In this document: piece after piece, positions 49,699-58,318 of the stretch | Numbering within the stretch: position 1 is the stretch's first letter | Layout: the number at the start of each line of letters is the position of its first letter | Notes under the pieces: model-generated | What the model saw: the letters and a program-made list of their open reading frames with translations, nothing else | Databases searched by the model: none | What the model was told of the DNA's origin: nothing | Made by a program: the position numbers and the translations under genes | Assembly (NCBI RefSeq): GCF_020099395.1 | Contig: NZ_CP083590.1 | Span: 992,001 to 1,056,000 of the forward strand | Length of the DNA stretch: 64,000 bases | Direction: 5' to 3' | Origin: Streptomyces mobaraensis | GTDB lineage: Bacteria > Actinomycetota > Actinomycetes > Streptomycetales > Streptomycetaceae

Positions 49699-51279
49699 TC
49701 AGTCGCGTCCCACCAGGTACCGCGCGTACGCGTCCGTCGTGAAGGAGGCGGGCAGTTCGTCCTGGAGGGCCGAGCGGACGAGGACGTCGCGGGCGTCGGC
49801 CCAGCGGGAGCCGGGGTCGCCGGCGGCGAGGGCGGAGCTCTCCTCGTCGAGCAGCCGGAGCACGCGGGCGCGCGGGACGGTTCCGTGGTGGAGCCACTGC
49901 CAGAGCTGGCAGCGGGCGAGTTCGGCGGAGCCCGCGTCCTCCAGCCGGCCCTGGTGCACGACGCGGCCGTCGCCGCGCAGCCAGGCGTCCAGGCAGCGGA
50001 GGGCGGTGCCGAGGGCGGCGCGGACGCCCTGTTCGGTGGGGCGGCCGCTGGTGCGGTGGACGGCGAGCAGGTCGGCGGCGGTGACGTGGACGTCCTCGCG
50101 GGTGCGTTCGAGCTGGTGCGGGCGGTCGCCGAGGACCGCGTCGAAGGCCGTGCGGCAGACGGGGAGCAGGCCGGGGTGGGCGACCCGGGTGCCGTCGAAG
50201 CCGGCCTCGGCCTCCCGTTCCGCGTCGAGCCGGATGCGGGCGAGGGCCGCCTCGTCCGCCTGCCGGTCGTGTCCGAGCACGGGGACGGCGCGGACGGCCG
50301 CGGCGCCGAGGGCGTGGGCGCCCCTGCGGTGGCAGGTGCGGACGAGGAGTTCGGTGCGGGCGCGGAGGAAGGGTGCCGTGGCGGTGATCTTGGCGCGGTC
50401 GGGGAGGAGGTGGTCGCGCCGGTGCGGGAAGGTCCGGACGACGCTGCTCAGATAGCCGGCGTGGTCGGCGGCCAGCCCGGCCGCGTGCTCGCGGAGTTCG
50501 TGGAGGATCTCCTCCATCTCGAAGGCGGCGGTGACCGTTTCGACGGTGACGGTGGCGCGGATCGTGCCGCGCTCCAGGCCGAGCAGGTCCTGGGCGAGGA
50601 CGAAGACGTCGTTCCAGAGCCGCGCCTCCAGGTGGTTCTCCACCCGCGGCAGCGAGAAGTACGGGCCGCGGCCGGCCGCGGTCTGGAGCCGGGCGCAGTG
50701 GAAGAGGTAGAGGCCGAGGTCGACGAGGGCGGCGGGGACCGGGCGGCCGTCGACCACCAGGTGCCGCTCGGTGAGGTGCCAGCCCCGGGGGCGGACGACG
50801 AGGGTGGGCCCGGTGGCCGGTCCCGGCCCGGTCCGGCCCTCGCTCACCGCGCGCAGCGTCCGGTGGCCCTCCATGATGTTGTGCCAGGTGGGCGCGGTGG
50901 CGTCGGTGAAGTCCGCGGTCCACACCCGGGCGCCGGAGGCGGCGGCCGCGGCCGCGGTGGCGCGGTCCGGGGGGCCGGTGAGCTCGGTGCGGCGGTCGGT
51001 GAGTCCGGGGGCGGGCGGGGCGACGCGCCAGGAGGGGTCGGCGCGGACGGCCGAGGTGGCGGGGACGAAGTCGAGGGCGCCGCCGCGGGCCAGGAGCGCG
51101 GCCCGGTGGCGGCGTTCGGCGAGGAGCGCGGAGCGGCGGCCGGCGAAGGCCGCGTCGAGGCGGGCGACGAAGGCGAGGGCGGCGGGGGTCAGGACGTCGT
51201 CGTACGGGGCGGTCCGGCCGCCCAGGACGCTCAGGGTGCGAGGGGCGCCAACGCGACTGGAGAGGGCGGGAGTTGCCAT
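49699..51279 (-). CDS. aceB: Malate synthase A-like protein, metal-ligand aspartate missing (526 aa)
   Basis: Glyoxylate-cycle enzyme family: condenses glyoxylate and acetyl-CoA to malate. Length and most blocks fit malate synthase A: RPRGWHLTERH (active-site Arg), VETVTAAFEMEEILHELREH (metal Glu), LPDRAKITATAPFLRARTEL, TCHRRGAHALG, and the catalytic-base region LEDAGSAELARCQLWQW. The block normally reading GLNxGRWDYxFS is GLAADHAGYLSS, so the Mg-ligand Asp is Gly. The usual GGMAAFIPSRRDxE is also degraded (LGAAAVRAVPVLGHD). Activity is therefore doubtful. The gene follows aceA in the same direction, with a strong hairpin between, so it is separately controlled. Confidence 0.85.
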   Translation of the reverse strand: MATPALSSRVGAPRTLSVLGGRTAPYDDVLTPAALAFVARLDAAFAGRRSALLAERRHRAALLARGGALDFVPATSAVRADPSWRVAPPAPGLTDRRTELTGPPDRATAAAAAASGARVWTADFTDATAPTWHNIMEGHRTLRAVSEGRTGPGPATGPTLVVRPRGWHLTERHLVVDGRPVPAALVDLGLYLFHCARLQTAAGRGPYFSLPRVENHLEARLWNDVFVLAQDLLGLERGTIRATVTVETVTAAFEMEEILHELREHAAGLAADHAGYLSSVVRTFPHRRDHLLPDRAKITATAPFLRARTELLVRTCHRRGAHALGAAAVRAVPVLGHDRQADEAALARIRLDAEREAEAGFDGTRVAHPGLLPVCRTAFDAVLGDRPHQLERTREDVHVTAADLLAVHRTSGRPTEQGVRAALGTALRCLDAWLRGDGRVVHQGRLEDAGSAELARCQLWQWLHHGTVPRARVLRLLDEESSALAAGDPGSRWADARDVLVRSALQDELPASFTTDAYARYLVGRD

Positions 51280-51492
51280 GGCGGTCTCCTGGGGTGGTGT
51301 GAGCGGCCCGGTGCTGCCGGGGGCGGCGCGGGACGGGTGGGGGTGGCGGAACGGGGAGGGCGCGGAGGCTTTGCCGGATGACCCGCGTCCGTTCCCGTCC
51401 GCCGCGCGTGCCGCCGGGATCGTCCGGCCGGGGTGAGCGGGGGAAGGAGCCGGGGGTTCTCGGGGAACTGCCCTGAAGGTGCTACGGGGAAA

Positions 51493-51540
51493 CCGCTCCG
51501 GCGGGAGCCGTTCCGTTCGGAACGGGTCCCGCCGGAGCGG
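51493..51540 (-). terminator. Strong hairpin terminator after aceA
   Basis: A 48-base near-perfect inverted repeat: outer arms CCGCTCCGGCGGGA / TCCCGCCGGAGCGG, one G:G mismatch, inner arms CCGTTCC / GGAACGG, loop GTTC. It starts 16 bases past the aceA stop, between aceA and aceB. It would end the aceA transcript. Confidence 0.85.
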
Positions 51541-51555
51541 CTGTCCGGCCGCCGG

Positions 51556-52845
51556 CTAGTGGAACTGCTCCTCCTCGGTGGAGCCGGTCAGGGCGGTCGT
51601 GGAGGAAGCCGGGTTGACGGCCGTGGAGACCAGGTCGAAGTAGCCGGTACCGACCTCGCGCTGGTGACGGACGGCGGTGAAGCCGTCGGCCTGCGCGGCG
51701 AACTCCCGCTCCTGCAACTCCACGTACGCCGTCATGCCGTGCTCCGCGTAGCCGCGGGCGAGGTCGAACATCGCGTGGTTGAGGGAGTGGAACCCCGCCA
51801 GGGTGATGAACTGGAACCGGTAGCCCATCGCCCCCAGTTCACGCTGGAACTCCGCGATCTCGGCGTCGTCGAGCGCGGCCTTCCAGTTGAAGGACGGCGA
51901 GCAGTTGTAGGCCAGCATCTTGTCCGGGTACTCGGCGTGCACCGCCTCCGCGAACTCCTTGGCCTGCGCCAGGTCGGGGGTGCCGGTCTCGACCCACAGC
52001 AGGTCGGCGTAGGGGGCGTAGGCGAGGCCGCGGGCGATGACGGGGGCCATGCCCGGCTCGACGCGGTAGAAGCCCTCGGCGGTGCGCTCGCCGGTGCAGA
52101 AGCGGGCGTCGCGCTCGTCGACGTCGCTGGTGAGCAGGTTCGCGGCGAGGGCGTCGGTGCGGGCGACGATCAGAGTGGGCACGTCGGCGATGTCGGCGGC
52201 CAGGCGGGCGGCGTTGAGGGTGCGGATGTGCTGCGCGGTGGGGACGAGGACCTTGCCGCCCAGGTGGCCGCACTTCTTCTCCGACGCCAGCTGGTCCTCG
52301 TAGTGGATGCCCGCCGCGCCGGCCGCGATCATCGCCTTGGTCAGCTCGAACGCGTTCAGCGGCCCGCCGAAACCGGCCTCCGCGTCCGCCACGATCGGCG
52401 CCAGCCAGTCCACCGAGGCATCCCCCTCGGCGGTGGCGATCTGGTCGGCGCGAAGCAGCGCGTTGTTGATCCGCCGCACCACCTGCGGCACCGAGTTCGC
52501 CGGATACAGACTCTGGTCCGGGTACGTCTGCCCGGCCAGGTTGGCGTCGGCCGCCACCTGCCAGCCGGAGAGGTAGATCGCCCGCAGCCCCGCCCGCACC
52601 TGCTGCACCGCCTGACCACCGGTCAGCGCACCCAGCGCGTGCACGTAATCCCGCTCGTGCAGCTCCCGCCACAGCCGCTCGGCGCCGCGCCGGGCCAAGG
52701 TGTGCTCCTCACGGACACTGCCCGACAACCGGACGACGTCCTCCGCCGTGTACGTCCGCTCCACCCCCTTCCAGCGCGGCTCCTCGGCCCACCGCCGCGC
52801 CAGCTCCCGGGCCGCCTCGACCGCCGCCGTCCCTGCCTCAACCAT
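51556..52845 (-). CDS. aceA: Isocitrate lyase (429 aa)
   Basis: Cleaves isocitrate to succinate and glyoxylate. The active-site loop is intact: [15 protein letters not shown] with the catalytic Cys. Other family blocks are [44 protein letters not shown] and [10 protein letters not shown]. Length matches bacterial enzymes. The lyase is complete while the neighbouring malate synthase looks impaired, so the glyoxylate made here may need another malate synthase. A palindrome lies about 200 bases upstream of the start. Confidence 0.95.
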   Translation of the reverse strand: MVEAGTAAVEAARELARRWAEEPRWKGVERTYTAEDVVRLSGSVREEHTLARRGAERLWRELHERDYVHALGALTGGQAVQQVRAGLRAIYLSGWQVAADANLAGQTYPDQSLYPANSVPQVVRRINNALLRADQIATAEGDASVDWLAPIVADAEAGFGGPLNAFELTKAMIAAGAAGIHYEDQLASEKKCGHLGGKVLVPTAQHIRTLNAARLAADIADVPTLIVARTDALAANLLTSDVDERDARFCTGERTAEGFYRVEPGMAPVIARGLAYAPYADLLWVETGTPDLAQAKEFAEAVHAEYPDKMLAYNCSPSFNWKAALDDAEIAEFQRELGAMGYRFQFITLAGFHSLNHAMFDLARGYAEHGMTAYVELQEREFAAQADGFTAVRHQREVGTGYFDLVSTAVNPASSTTALTGSTEEEQFH

Positions 52846-53043
52846 GACCGTCTCCCGGTGTCGCCTCGAAGGTGCGTCCGAACCACCGGCGGGCTACGGG
52901 CTGTTGTCCCGGTCCCGGCCCGCCGCCGTGCTGCAGAGCGATCGTGCGCGGCCCGTGTCCCGCTCACCGCATGCCGACGGGCACGCCGGAGGGGCGCGCT
53001 CGCCGGGCCGCCGGAGCGTCGGGCCGCACCATGACTGTGGCAG

Positions 53044-53058
53044 TGGCACTGAGTGCCA
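53044..53058. promoter_or_regulatory. Palindromic operator candidate upstream of aceA
   Basis: TGGCACT-G-AGTGCCA is a perfect 7+7 inverted repeat in the aceA leader region. A minus-strand TTGGCA lies just upstream (53080-53075), so the site would fall within a promoter. Regulator unknown. Confidence 0.4.
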
Positions 53059-53145
53059 TCAACCACGGCTTTCTGCCAATTTCCGATGAACCCTTCGGAA
53101 CCTCCCGCCGACGGGACGGGCCCGGCGGCGGCCGCCCGTCCGGCG

Positions 53146-53724
53146 TCAAAGCGGGGTGGCACAGCGCCAGTTCCACCGCCCGCCGCGCCCGGTGAGATCC
53201 GTGCGCGACAGCGGCGGTACGTCCAGTCGCCAGAAGGCGGCCGGCGGGAGGTCCAGCGCACCGACCACGGCGGCGCGGACCACGGCCGGTCCTGCGACGA
53301 CGAGTACGCGGCCGCCCTCCTCCGCCTGTGACGCCAGCCAGTCTCCGGTGCGGGTGAGCAGGGAGCGCAGCGGTTCTCCGCCGGGCGGGGCCGCGTCCGG
53401 GTCCGTCAGCCAGGCGGCGACCCCGGCGGGGTCGGCGGCCGCCACCTCCGCCAGCGTCCGCCCCCGCCACTCCCCCGGGTCCGGATCGCCCAACTCGGGT
53501 GCTGGCACGGAGTGCACGCCCAGGGCGTCGGCCGTCGCCCGGCAGCGCCGCTCCGGGGCGGTGTACACCCGCCGGAAGCCGCTCGTTCCGGACAGACCGG
53601 CGAGATCGCCCGCCCGGGTACGAACCTCCCGCAACTCGGTCTCCTCCGGCGCGTCGTCGTCGAATCGCGCCTCCCGCAGAGCCGCCGTCCCCACCGGCGC
53701 GACCAGCGTCACCCGAACCGTCAC
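53146..53724 (-). CDS. Histidine-phosphatase-fold protein with degenerate RHG motif (192 aa)
   Basis: Related to phosphoglycerate-mutase/CobC-type phosphatases: GFRRVYTAPERRCRATADAL, GEWRGRTLAEVAAADP, GGEPLRSLLTRTGDWL and VLVVAGPAVVRAAVVGAL follow the family order. The N-terminal RHGE(T) that carries the phosphorylated His reads APVGT, and the second His is replaced by GPAVV, so phosphatase activity is unlikely by the usual mechanism. GTG 53724 (VTVRVTLVAPVG) is the natural start. It is divergent from the B12-controlled cobalt transporter, and I recall the same pairing in other Streptomyces, which suggests a role in cobalt or cobalamin metabolism. Confidence 0.75.
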   Translation of the reverse strand: MTVRVTLVAPVGTAALREARFDDDAPEETELREVRTRAGDLAGLSGTSGFRRVYTAPERRCRATADALGVHSVPAPELGDPDPGEWRGRTLAEVAAADPAGVAAWLTDPDAAPPGGEPLRSLLTRTGDWLASQAEEGGRVLVVAGPAVVRAAVVGALDLPPAAFWRLDVPPLSRTDLTGRGGRWNWRCATPL

Positions 53725-53849
53725 CCCATCCGCCCTTCCCGTTCCTCCGTCCCCACGCACCCGGCACGGCCAGGCATTTCGCGCCCGGCGGTGCGCGGGT
53801 GCGCCTCCCCTCGTCCATGGCGCGGGGATGGCTCAAACGATACGGTCGC

Positions 53850-53975
53850 CACGACACGACGACGGGTGACGGAAGCCGGTGGGAATCCGGCACGGTCGCG
53901 CCACTGTGTTCCGGGGCGTTCCGCTCGGCGCCCGGGGAGTCAGACCCGCCCCTCGTCGTCCGGCACCCGAGGAAC
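53850..53975 (+). promoter_or_regulatory. Cobalamin riboswitch upstream of cbtB
   Basis: The conserved core is plain: GGAAGCCGGTGGGAATCCGG (53871-53890), then CGCGCCACTGT (B12-box side) and AGTCAGAC (53939-53946), closed by complementary GACGACGGG / CTCGTCGTCCGG arms. About 30 bases later come the ribosome binding site CAGGAGG and the cbtB ATG. Adenosylcobalamin binding would turn off translation or transcription of the cobalt transporter. Boundaries are approximate. Confidence 0.88.
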
Positions 53976-54005
53976 GGGACGCGACACTCCCCAGGAGGTT
54001 CTGCC

Positions 54006-54224
54006 ATGGCATCGTCCGCTCTCACCCCGTCCGCCGCGACCCCCGCCGTCACCCCCATATCCCTCAAAGAGATCGCCCCTTGGGCGGTCCTCGCCGGCCT
54101 GCTCCTGCTGGCCCTCCTCTACTTCGTCGGCGCGGAACAGGGCGCCACCTCGCTGATATCCGGCGAGAACGTGCACGAGTGGCTCCACGACGGACGTCAC
54201 CTGCTCGGCTTCCCGTGCCACTGA
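54006..54224 (+). CDS. cbtB: Cobalt transporter subunit CbtB (72 aa)
   Basis: One transmembrane helix (residues about 21-42, WAVLAGLLLLALLYFVGAEQ) and a C-terminal His/Cys patch (HEWLHDGRHLLGFPCH) typical of CbtB, which is thought to bind cobalt and work with CbtA. The AGGAGG ribosome binding site is six bases before the ATG and the whole leader is a B12 riboswitch. cbtA follows after 20 bases. Confidence 0.9.
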   Translation: MASSALTPSAATPAVTPISLKEIAPWAVLAGLLLLALLYFVGAEQGATSLISGENVHEWLHDGRHLLGFPCH

Positions 54225-54244
54225 CCGGCGAGAGGACGCGCACC

Positions 54245-54988
54245 GTGACTCCCGTCCCCGTCCGGGCGCTGCTCGTCCGCGGGCTGCTCGCCGGGCTCGG
54301 CGCGGGGCTGCTCGCCCTGGCCGTGGCCTATCTCCTGGGCGAGCCGCACGTGGACGCGGCCATCGCCTTCGAAGAGGCCCACGAGCACGGGCACGGCGGC
54401 GGTCAGCCCGTCGGCCGTACCCTGCAGTCGACGGCCGGTCTGACCACCGCGGTCCTGGTCTACGGCGTGGCGCTGGGCGGGATCGCCGCGCTGGCGTTCT
54501 GCGTGGCGCTGGGCCGGGTCGGCCGGTTCGGCCCGCGCGCCACGGCCGCGCTGGTCTCCGGCGGCGCCCTGCTGGCCCTCTACGTCGTCCCGTTCCTCAA
54601 GTACCCCGCCAATCCGCCCTCGGTGGGCGATCCGGACACCATCGACCGGCGGACGGCGCTGTACTTCCTGATGATCGTGCTCAGTGTGCTGCTGAGCGTC
54701 GGCGCGGTCGTCCTCGGCCGGGCGCTGCTGCCGCGGCTGGGCGGCTGGAACGCCTCGGTGGCCGCTGGTGCCGCGCTGCTCGTCGCCGTCGGGCTGGCGT
54801 ACGCGTTCCTGCCGCCGGTCGACGAGGTGCCGGACGACTTCCCGGCCGATGTGCTGTGGCGGTTCCGGCTGGCGGCCCTCGCCGTCCAGGGCACGCTCTG
54901 GGCCGGGTTCGGGCTGCTCTTCGGGCGGCTCGCCGAGCGGCTGCTGGTCCCGGGGTCCGTCCGGTCCCGTCCGCTCACCGCCTCCTGA
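54245..54988 (+). CDS. cbtA: Cobalt transporter subunit CbtA (247 aa)
   Basis: Five to six TM helices: first at residues 10-30 (LLVRGLLAGLGAGLLALAVA), others near 70-95, 105-120, 140-160, 175-195 and 210-230. His-rich loop AFEEAHEHGHGGG after TM1 is a likely metal site, as in CbtA. GTG start with GAGAGGA. Under the same riboswitch as cbtB, so cobalt uptake is repressed when B12 is plentiful. A strong hairpin ends the operon five bases after the stop. Confidence 0.88.
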   Translation: MTPVPVRALLVRGLLAGLGAGLLALAVAYLLGEPHVDAAIAFEEAHEHGHGGGQPVGRTLQSTAGLTTAVLVYGVALGGIAALAFCVALGRVGRFGPRATAALVSGGALLALYVVPFLKYPANPPSVGDPDTIDRRTALYFLMIVLSVLLSVGAVVLGRALLPRLGGWNASVAAGAALLVAVGLAYAFLPPVDEVPDDFPADVLWRFRLAALAVQGTLWAGFGLLFGRLAERLLVPGSVRSRPLTAS

Positions 54989-54992
54989 TCGC

Positions 54993-55034
54993 GGGGCGCC
55001 GTCCGCGTGGCCGCCACCACGCGGGCGGCGCCCC
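54993..55034 (+). terminator. Terminator of the cbtBA operon
   Basis: GGGGCGCCG-T-CCGCGTGG, loop CCGCCA, CCACGCGG-G-CGGCGCCCC: a 17-bp stem with one mismatch, immediately after the cbtA stop, followed by a pyrimidine-rich stretch. Confidence 0.85.
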
Positions 55035-55277
55035 GTTCGCTTTCCCTCCCGCCTTTTCTCCGTTACGGATGGTTCTTCGGTGACCGGCGGGGCAGGATGT
55101 GCCGGAAGGTACGCGCCGAAGGGGGGCCGCGCGGGCGCACGGGGGAGCCGGAGAGCCACCAGACCGACGTTCGCCGTCCCGCCCGGACCCCCGGAGCCCG
55201 GAAGGAACGAGCGAGAGCATGCAGCCGACCCCGACCCCAGCCCCGCCGCCGGCCCACGGGCTGCCCGGAGCCGCCCG

Positions 55278-56372
55278 ATGACCGCCGACGACCACGTCCT
55301 CCTGCGGACCGAGGGCCACGCCGGCCGGATCACCCTCGACCGGCCCCGGGCCCTCAACGCCCTCACCCACCCGATGGTCCGCCGGATCGACACCGCCCTG
55401 GCCGCCTGGGAGCGGGACCCGGCCGTGACGACGGTCGTCCTCGACGGCGCCGGCGACCGCGGCCTCTGCGCCGGCGGCGACATCCGCGCCATCCACGACG
55501 ACGTGCGCGCGGGCGGCGGCGCCGCGTCGGCGGCGTTCTGGCGGGACGAGTACCGGCTCAACGCCCGCATCGCGCGCTGTCCCAAGCCGTACGTCGCCCT
55601 CATGGACGGCATCGTCATGGGCGGCGGCGTCGGGGTGTCGGCGCACGGGAGCGTACGGATCGTCACCGAACGCTCCCGGGTGGCCATGCCGGAGACCGGC
55701 ATCGGCTTCGTCCCGGACGTCGGCGGCACGTTCCTGCTGTCGCGCGCGCCCGGGGAGCTCGGCACCCACCTCGGGCTCACCGGTACCGCGATCGGCGCCG
55801 CCGATGCCCTCCTGTGCGGGCTGGCCGATCACTTCGTCCCGGCGGAGTCGCTGCCCGCCTTGGTGGCGGACCTGGCGACGCGTCCCGTCGACGAGGCGCT
55901 GGCCCGCCACGCCCGCCCGGCGCCGCCCGGCCGGCTCGCCGCGGACCGGGAGTGGATCGACGCCTGCTACGCCGCGCCGACCGTCGAGGAGATCGTCGAA
56001 CGGCTGCTGCACCACGGCGCCCCAGCCGCCAAGGAGGCCGCCGACGTTCTCCTCGGCCGCTCCCCCACCTCCCTCAAGGTCACTCTGGCCGCCCTGCGGT
56101 CGGCCCGCGGCCTCGGCTCGCTGGAGGCGGTCCTTGAACAGGAGTTCCGGGTCTCCTGCGCCGCGCTGTCCTCGCCCGACCTCGTCGAGGGCATCCGCGC
56201 CCAGGTCGTCGACAAGGACCGGAACCCGCGCTGGAACCCCGCGCGGCTCACCGACGTGACGGAGGAGGACGTGGCCCGGTTCTTCGCCCCGGACGCCGCG
56301 TTCGGCGCGGACCGGCCCCTGTTCGGACCGGACGCGCCGGCTTTTCCGGACGGACATCCCCCGATGGGGTGA
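55278..56372 (+). CDS. 3-hydroxyisobutyryl-CoA hydrolase-like enoyl-CoA hydratase family protein (364 aa)
   Basis: Crotonase fold. The oxyanion-hole loop is GDRGLCAGGDIRAIHDD and the second is YVALMDGIVMGGGVGVSAHG. PETGIGFVPDVGGTFLL, with its Glu and Asp, is the hallmark of 3-hydroxyisobutyryl-CoA hydrolases, as is the ~350-residue length with a long C-terminal helical part (VEEIVERLLHHGAPAAKEAA; EFRVSCAALSSPDLVEGIRA). Role: valine degradation, releasing 3-hydroxyisobutyrate. Stands alone; no other valine genes are in view. ATG 55278 chosen because upstream sequence is low complexity. Confidence 0.87.
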   Translation: MTADDHVLLRTEGHAGRITLDRPRALNALTHPMVRRIDTALAAWERDPAVTTVVLDGAGDRGLCAGGDIRAIHDDVRAGGGAASAAFWRDEYRLNARIARCPKPYVALMDGIVMGGGVGVSAHGSVRIVTERSRVAMPETGIGFVPDVGGTFLLSRAPGELGTHLGLTGTAIGAADALLCGLADHFVPAESLPALVADLATRPVDEALARHARPAPPGRLAADREWIDACYAAPTVEEIVERLLHHGAPAAKEAADVLLGRSPTSLKVTLAALRSARGLGSLEAVLEQEFRVSCAALSSPDLVEGIRAQVVDKDRNPRWNPARLTDVTEEDVARFFAPDAAFGADRPLFGPDAPAFPDGHPPMG

Positions 56373-56473
56373 TAGCGCGTCACGGCCCTTACCCTCCCCC
56401 GAACGAGGGGTGACCCTGGCGATCGAAGCCCTGCCGCGCGCCCGGCGGGGACCGCGAGGGAGGGAGGCCCTTC

Positions 56474-56806
56474 ATGACCGCGATCGGGACCCTGGGGAAC
56501 GCGGCCCGGGCGGCGTTGGCCGTCTGCGCCGCGCTCGCCCTGGTGGGAGCGGTGCCCACGGAGGCGAGTGCGGCGACCGGCAGATTCGACTACGCCGGCA
56601 CGGACGGGGTGAACAACGTCATCGTCAACCCGCCGACCGGCCCGTGCATCACCCTCGCCAAGCCGGCGGCCAGCGCAGGCAACGACACGGACGCCGACGC
56701 CAACCTCTACGAGGGGCAGGCGTGCGGCGGGACCCCGGAGCCGCTGCCCGCGGGCACGGGCAAGAGCTGGGGCGTGTTCCGGCCCGGCAGCGTGCGGTTC
56801 GGCTGA
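56474..56806 (+). CDS. Small secreted protein (110 aa)
   Basis: Signal peptide: ARAALAVCAALALVGAVP, cleavage after EASAA near residue 34. The mature part is about 76 residues, with two Cys (PTGPCITL and GQACGGT) that could form a disulphide, and is Asn/Gly/Asp-rich. Not a recognised enzyme; similar short secreted proteins are frequent in Streptomyces. The ATG is preceded by GGGAGG. Stands alone. Confidence 0.75.
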   Translation: MTAIGTLGNAARAALAVCAALALVGAVPTEASAATGRFDYAGTDGVNNVIVNPPTGPCITLAKPAASAGNDTDADANLYEGQACGGTPEPLPAGTGKSWGVFRPGSVRFG

Positions 56807-56914
56807 CCCGGCCGGCGGCCCGCCGGAACCCGTCCTTCCGGCGGTCGCGGAGCGCTACCGTGGACGGCACGGGGGAGCGAGCCGAGGGCACCGCGAGGAA
56901 GGCGAAGACGACCA

Positions 56915-57466
56915 TTGGACGACCCCAGCACCGCCGGCCGGGTGACCGCCGCCACGACCTCCGTCACCACGTGCGCCGCCGAACAGCTCGGCCAGGTGGG
57001 CGAGTTGGTGAGCATACTCACCGCCGACCAGTACCTGCACCGCCCGCGCGGCGCGAGCCCCATCGCCGGACACGTCCGGCACTGCGTGGACCACTACACG
57101 GCCATCCTCGCGGGCGCCGGCAGCGGCACCGTCGACTACGACCGGCGCACGCGCGGCGGGCCGGTCGAGACGGACCGGGACGCGGCGCTGGCCCGGCTGG
57201 CGCACGTCCGGGGGCTGGTCGGGACCGTCGCGCCGGGTGACCTGAAGCGTCCGGTCGAGGTGGTGAGCGTGGTGGCGCCGGACGGCTCGGTGGCCCGGAC
57301 CCCGTCCACGGTCGGCCGGGAGCTGGTGTTCGTCGCCCATCACGCCGTCCACCACCTGGCCGTGATGGTGCCGCTGGCCCGGGCGCTGGGCGTGGACGTC
57401 CCCGCCGAGTTCGGCTACGCGCCGGCGACGCTCGCCGCCGGGCGGCGGCCGGGGGCGGACGCCTGA
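56915..57466 (+). CDS. DinB-like four-helix metal-binding protein (183 aa)
   Basis: Probable DinB/YfiT-superfamily bundle with metal-ligand histidines in AGHVRHCVDHYTAIL (about residues 50-64) and VFVAHHAVHHLAVM (about 140-153). Some members are thiol-dependent S-transferases that use bacillithiol or mycothiol, but no substrate can be assigned. The start is TTG at 56915 with GAGGAAGG some 16 bases upstream, a little far; the next candidates would cut into the first helix. No operon partner. Confidence 0.78.
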   Translation: MDDPSTAGRVTAATTSVTTCAAEQLGQVGELVSILTADQYLHRPRGASPIAGHVRHCVDHYTAILAGAGSGTVDYDRRTRGGPVETDRDAALARLAHVRGLVGTVAPGDLKRPVEVVSVVAPDGSVARTPSTVGRELVFVAHHAVHHLAVMVPLARALGVDVPAEFGYAPATLAAGRRPGADA

Positions 57467-57562
57467 GCGGTTACGGTCGTCGGGGGAAGCGCGCGGGTCC
57501 GCGCGCCCCCGCCCGTCCCGCCGCCCGGCCGTTCAGCCGTCCAGTCCGAGGAAAGCCCACCC

Positions 57563-57898
57563 ATGCTCGTCGCCCGCTCCGCCGCCCTGTTCGTCGTCGC
57601 CGCCCTGTTCGAGATCGGGGGCGCCTGGCTGGTGTGGCAGGGGGTGCGCGAGCACCGCGGCTGGCTCTGGGCGGGCGCGGGGGCCGTCGCCCTGGGCGTC
57701 TACGGCTTCGTGGCCACGCTCCAGCCCGACGCGCACTTCGGCCGGATCCTCGCCGCGTACGGCGGAGTCTTCGTGGCCGGCTCGCTCGTCTGGGGCGCGG
57801 TGGCGGACGGCTACCGGCCCGACCGCTACGACGTCGTCGGCGCGCTGGTGTGCCTCGTCGGCATGGCCGTCATCATGTACGCGCCGCGCGGCCGGTGA
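57563..57898 (+). CDS. YnfA/UPF0060-family membrane protein (111 aa)
   Basis: Four TM helices fill the protein ([79 protein letters not shown]). The FEIGGAW and [17 protein letters not shown] motifs identify the YnfA family, which resembles small multidrug resistance transporters. AGGAAAG precedes the ATG by eight bases. Function of the family is poorly defined. Confidence 0.9.
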   Translation: MLVARSAALFVVAALFEIGGAWLVWQGVREHRGWLWAGAGAVALGVYGFVATLQPDAHFGRILAAYGGVFVAGSLVWGAVADGYRPDRYDVVGALVCLVGMAVIMYAPRGR

Positions 57899-57919
57899 AC
57901 GGATTCACCATCGCCGGGA

Positions 57920-58318
57920 TCAGCCGGCCAGCCGGTCCAGCGCCGCCCGGGTCGCGCCACTGACGGGCGCGGCCGCGGCCGGGTCCAGCCAGGCCAGTTC
58001 GGCGATCTCCGCGAGGGGTTCCGAGGTGCCGCGGTGGCCGGCCGTGTAACAGGCCATCCGGACCTCGGTACCGGCGCCCTTGCCATGTGCCGCGGCCCGT
58101 ACGGTGAACGCCGGGGCGACGGTCTCCCGGACGAGGTCGACGCCCAGCTCCTCGCGGATCTCCCGGACCAGCGCGTCGCGCCCGGTCTCCCCGGGCTCGG
58201 GCTTGCCGCCGGGCAGGTAGTACGCGTCCTTGCCGTGCGAACGCGCGACGAGGACCCGCCCCTCACCGTCCCGCAGGATCCACGCCACCTTCTCGACGAT
58301 CTTCACCGCGTCGCTCAC
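57920..58318 (-). CDS. NUDIX hydrolase (132 aa)
   Basis: The Nudix box is complete: GGKPEPGETGRDALVREIREELG, with both catalytic Glu of REEL. Compact, 132 residues, one domain. Cleaves a nucleoside-diphosphate-linked substrate (MutT-like); substrate not evident. The start overlaps the stop of the truncated uracil phosphoribosyltransferase by four bases, implying that both came from one operon for nucleotide salvage or clean-up. Confidence 0.9.
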   Translation of the reverse strand: MSDAVKIVEKVAWILRDGEGRVLVARSHGKDAYYLPGGKPEPGETGRDALVREIREELGVDLVRETVAPAFTVRAAAHGKGAGTEVRMACYTAGHRGTSEPLAEIAELAWLDPAAAAPVSGATRAALDRLAG

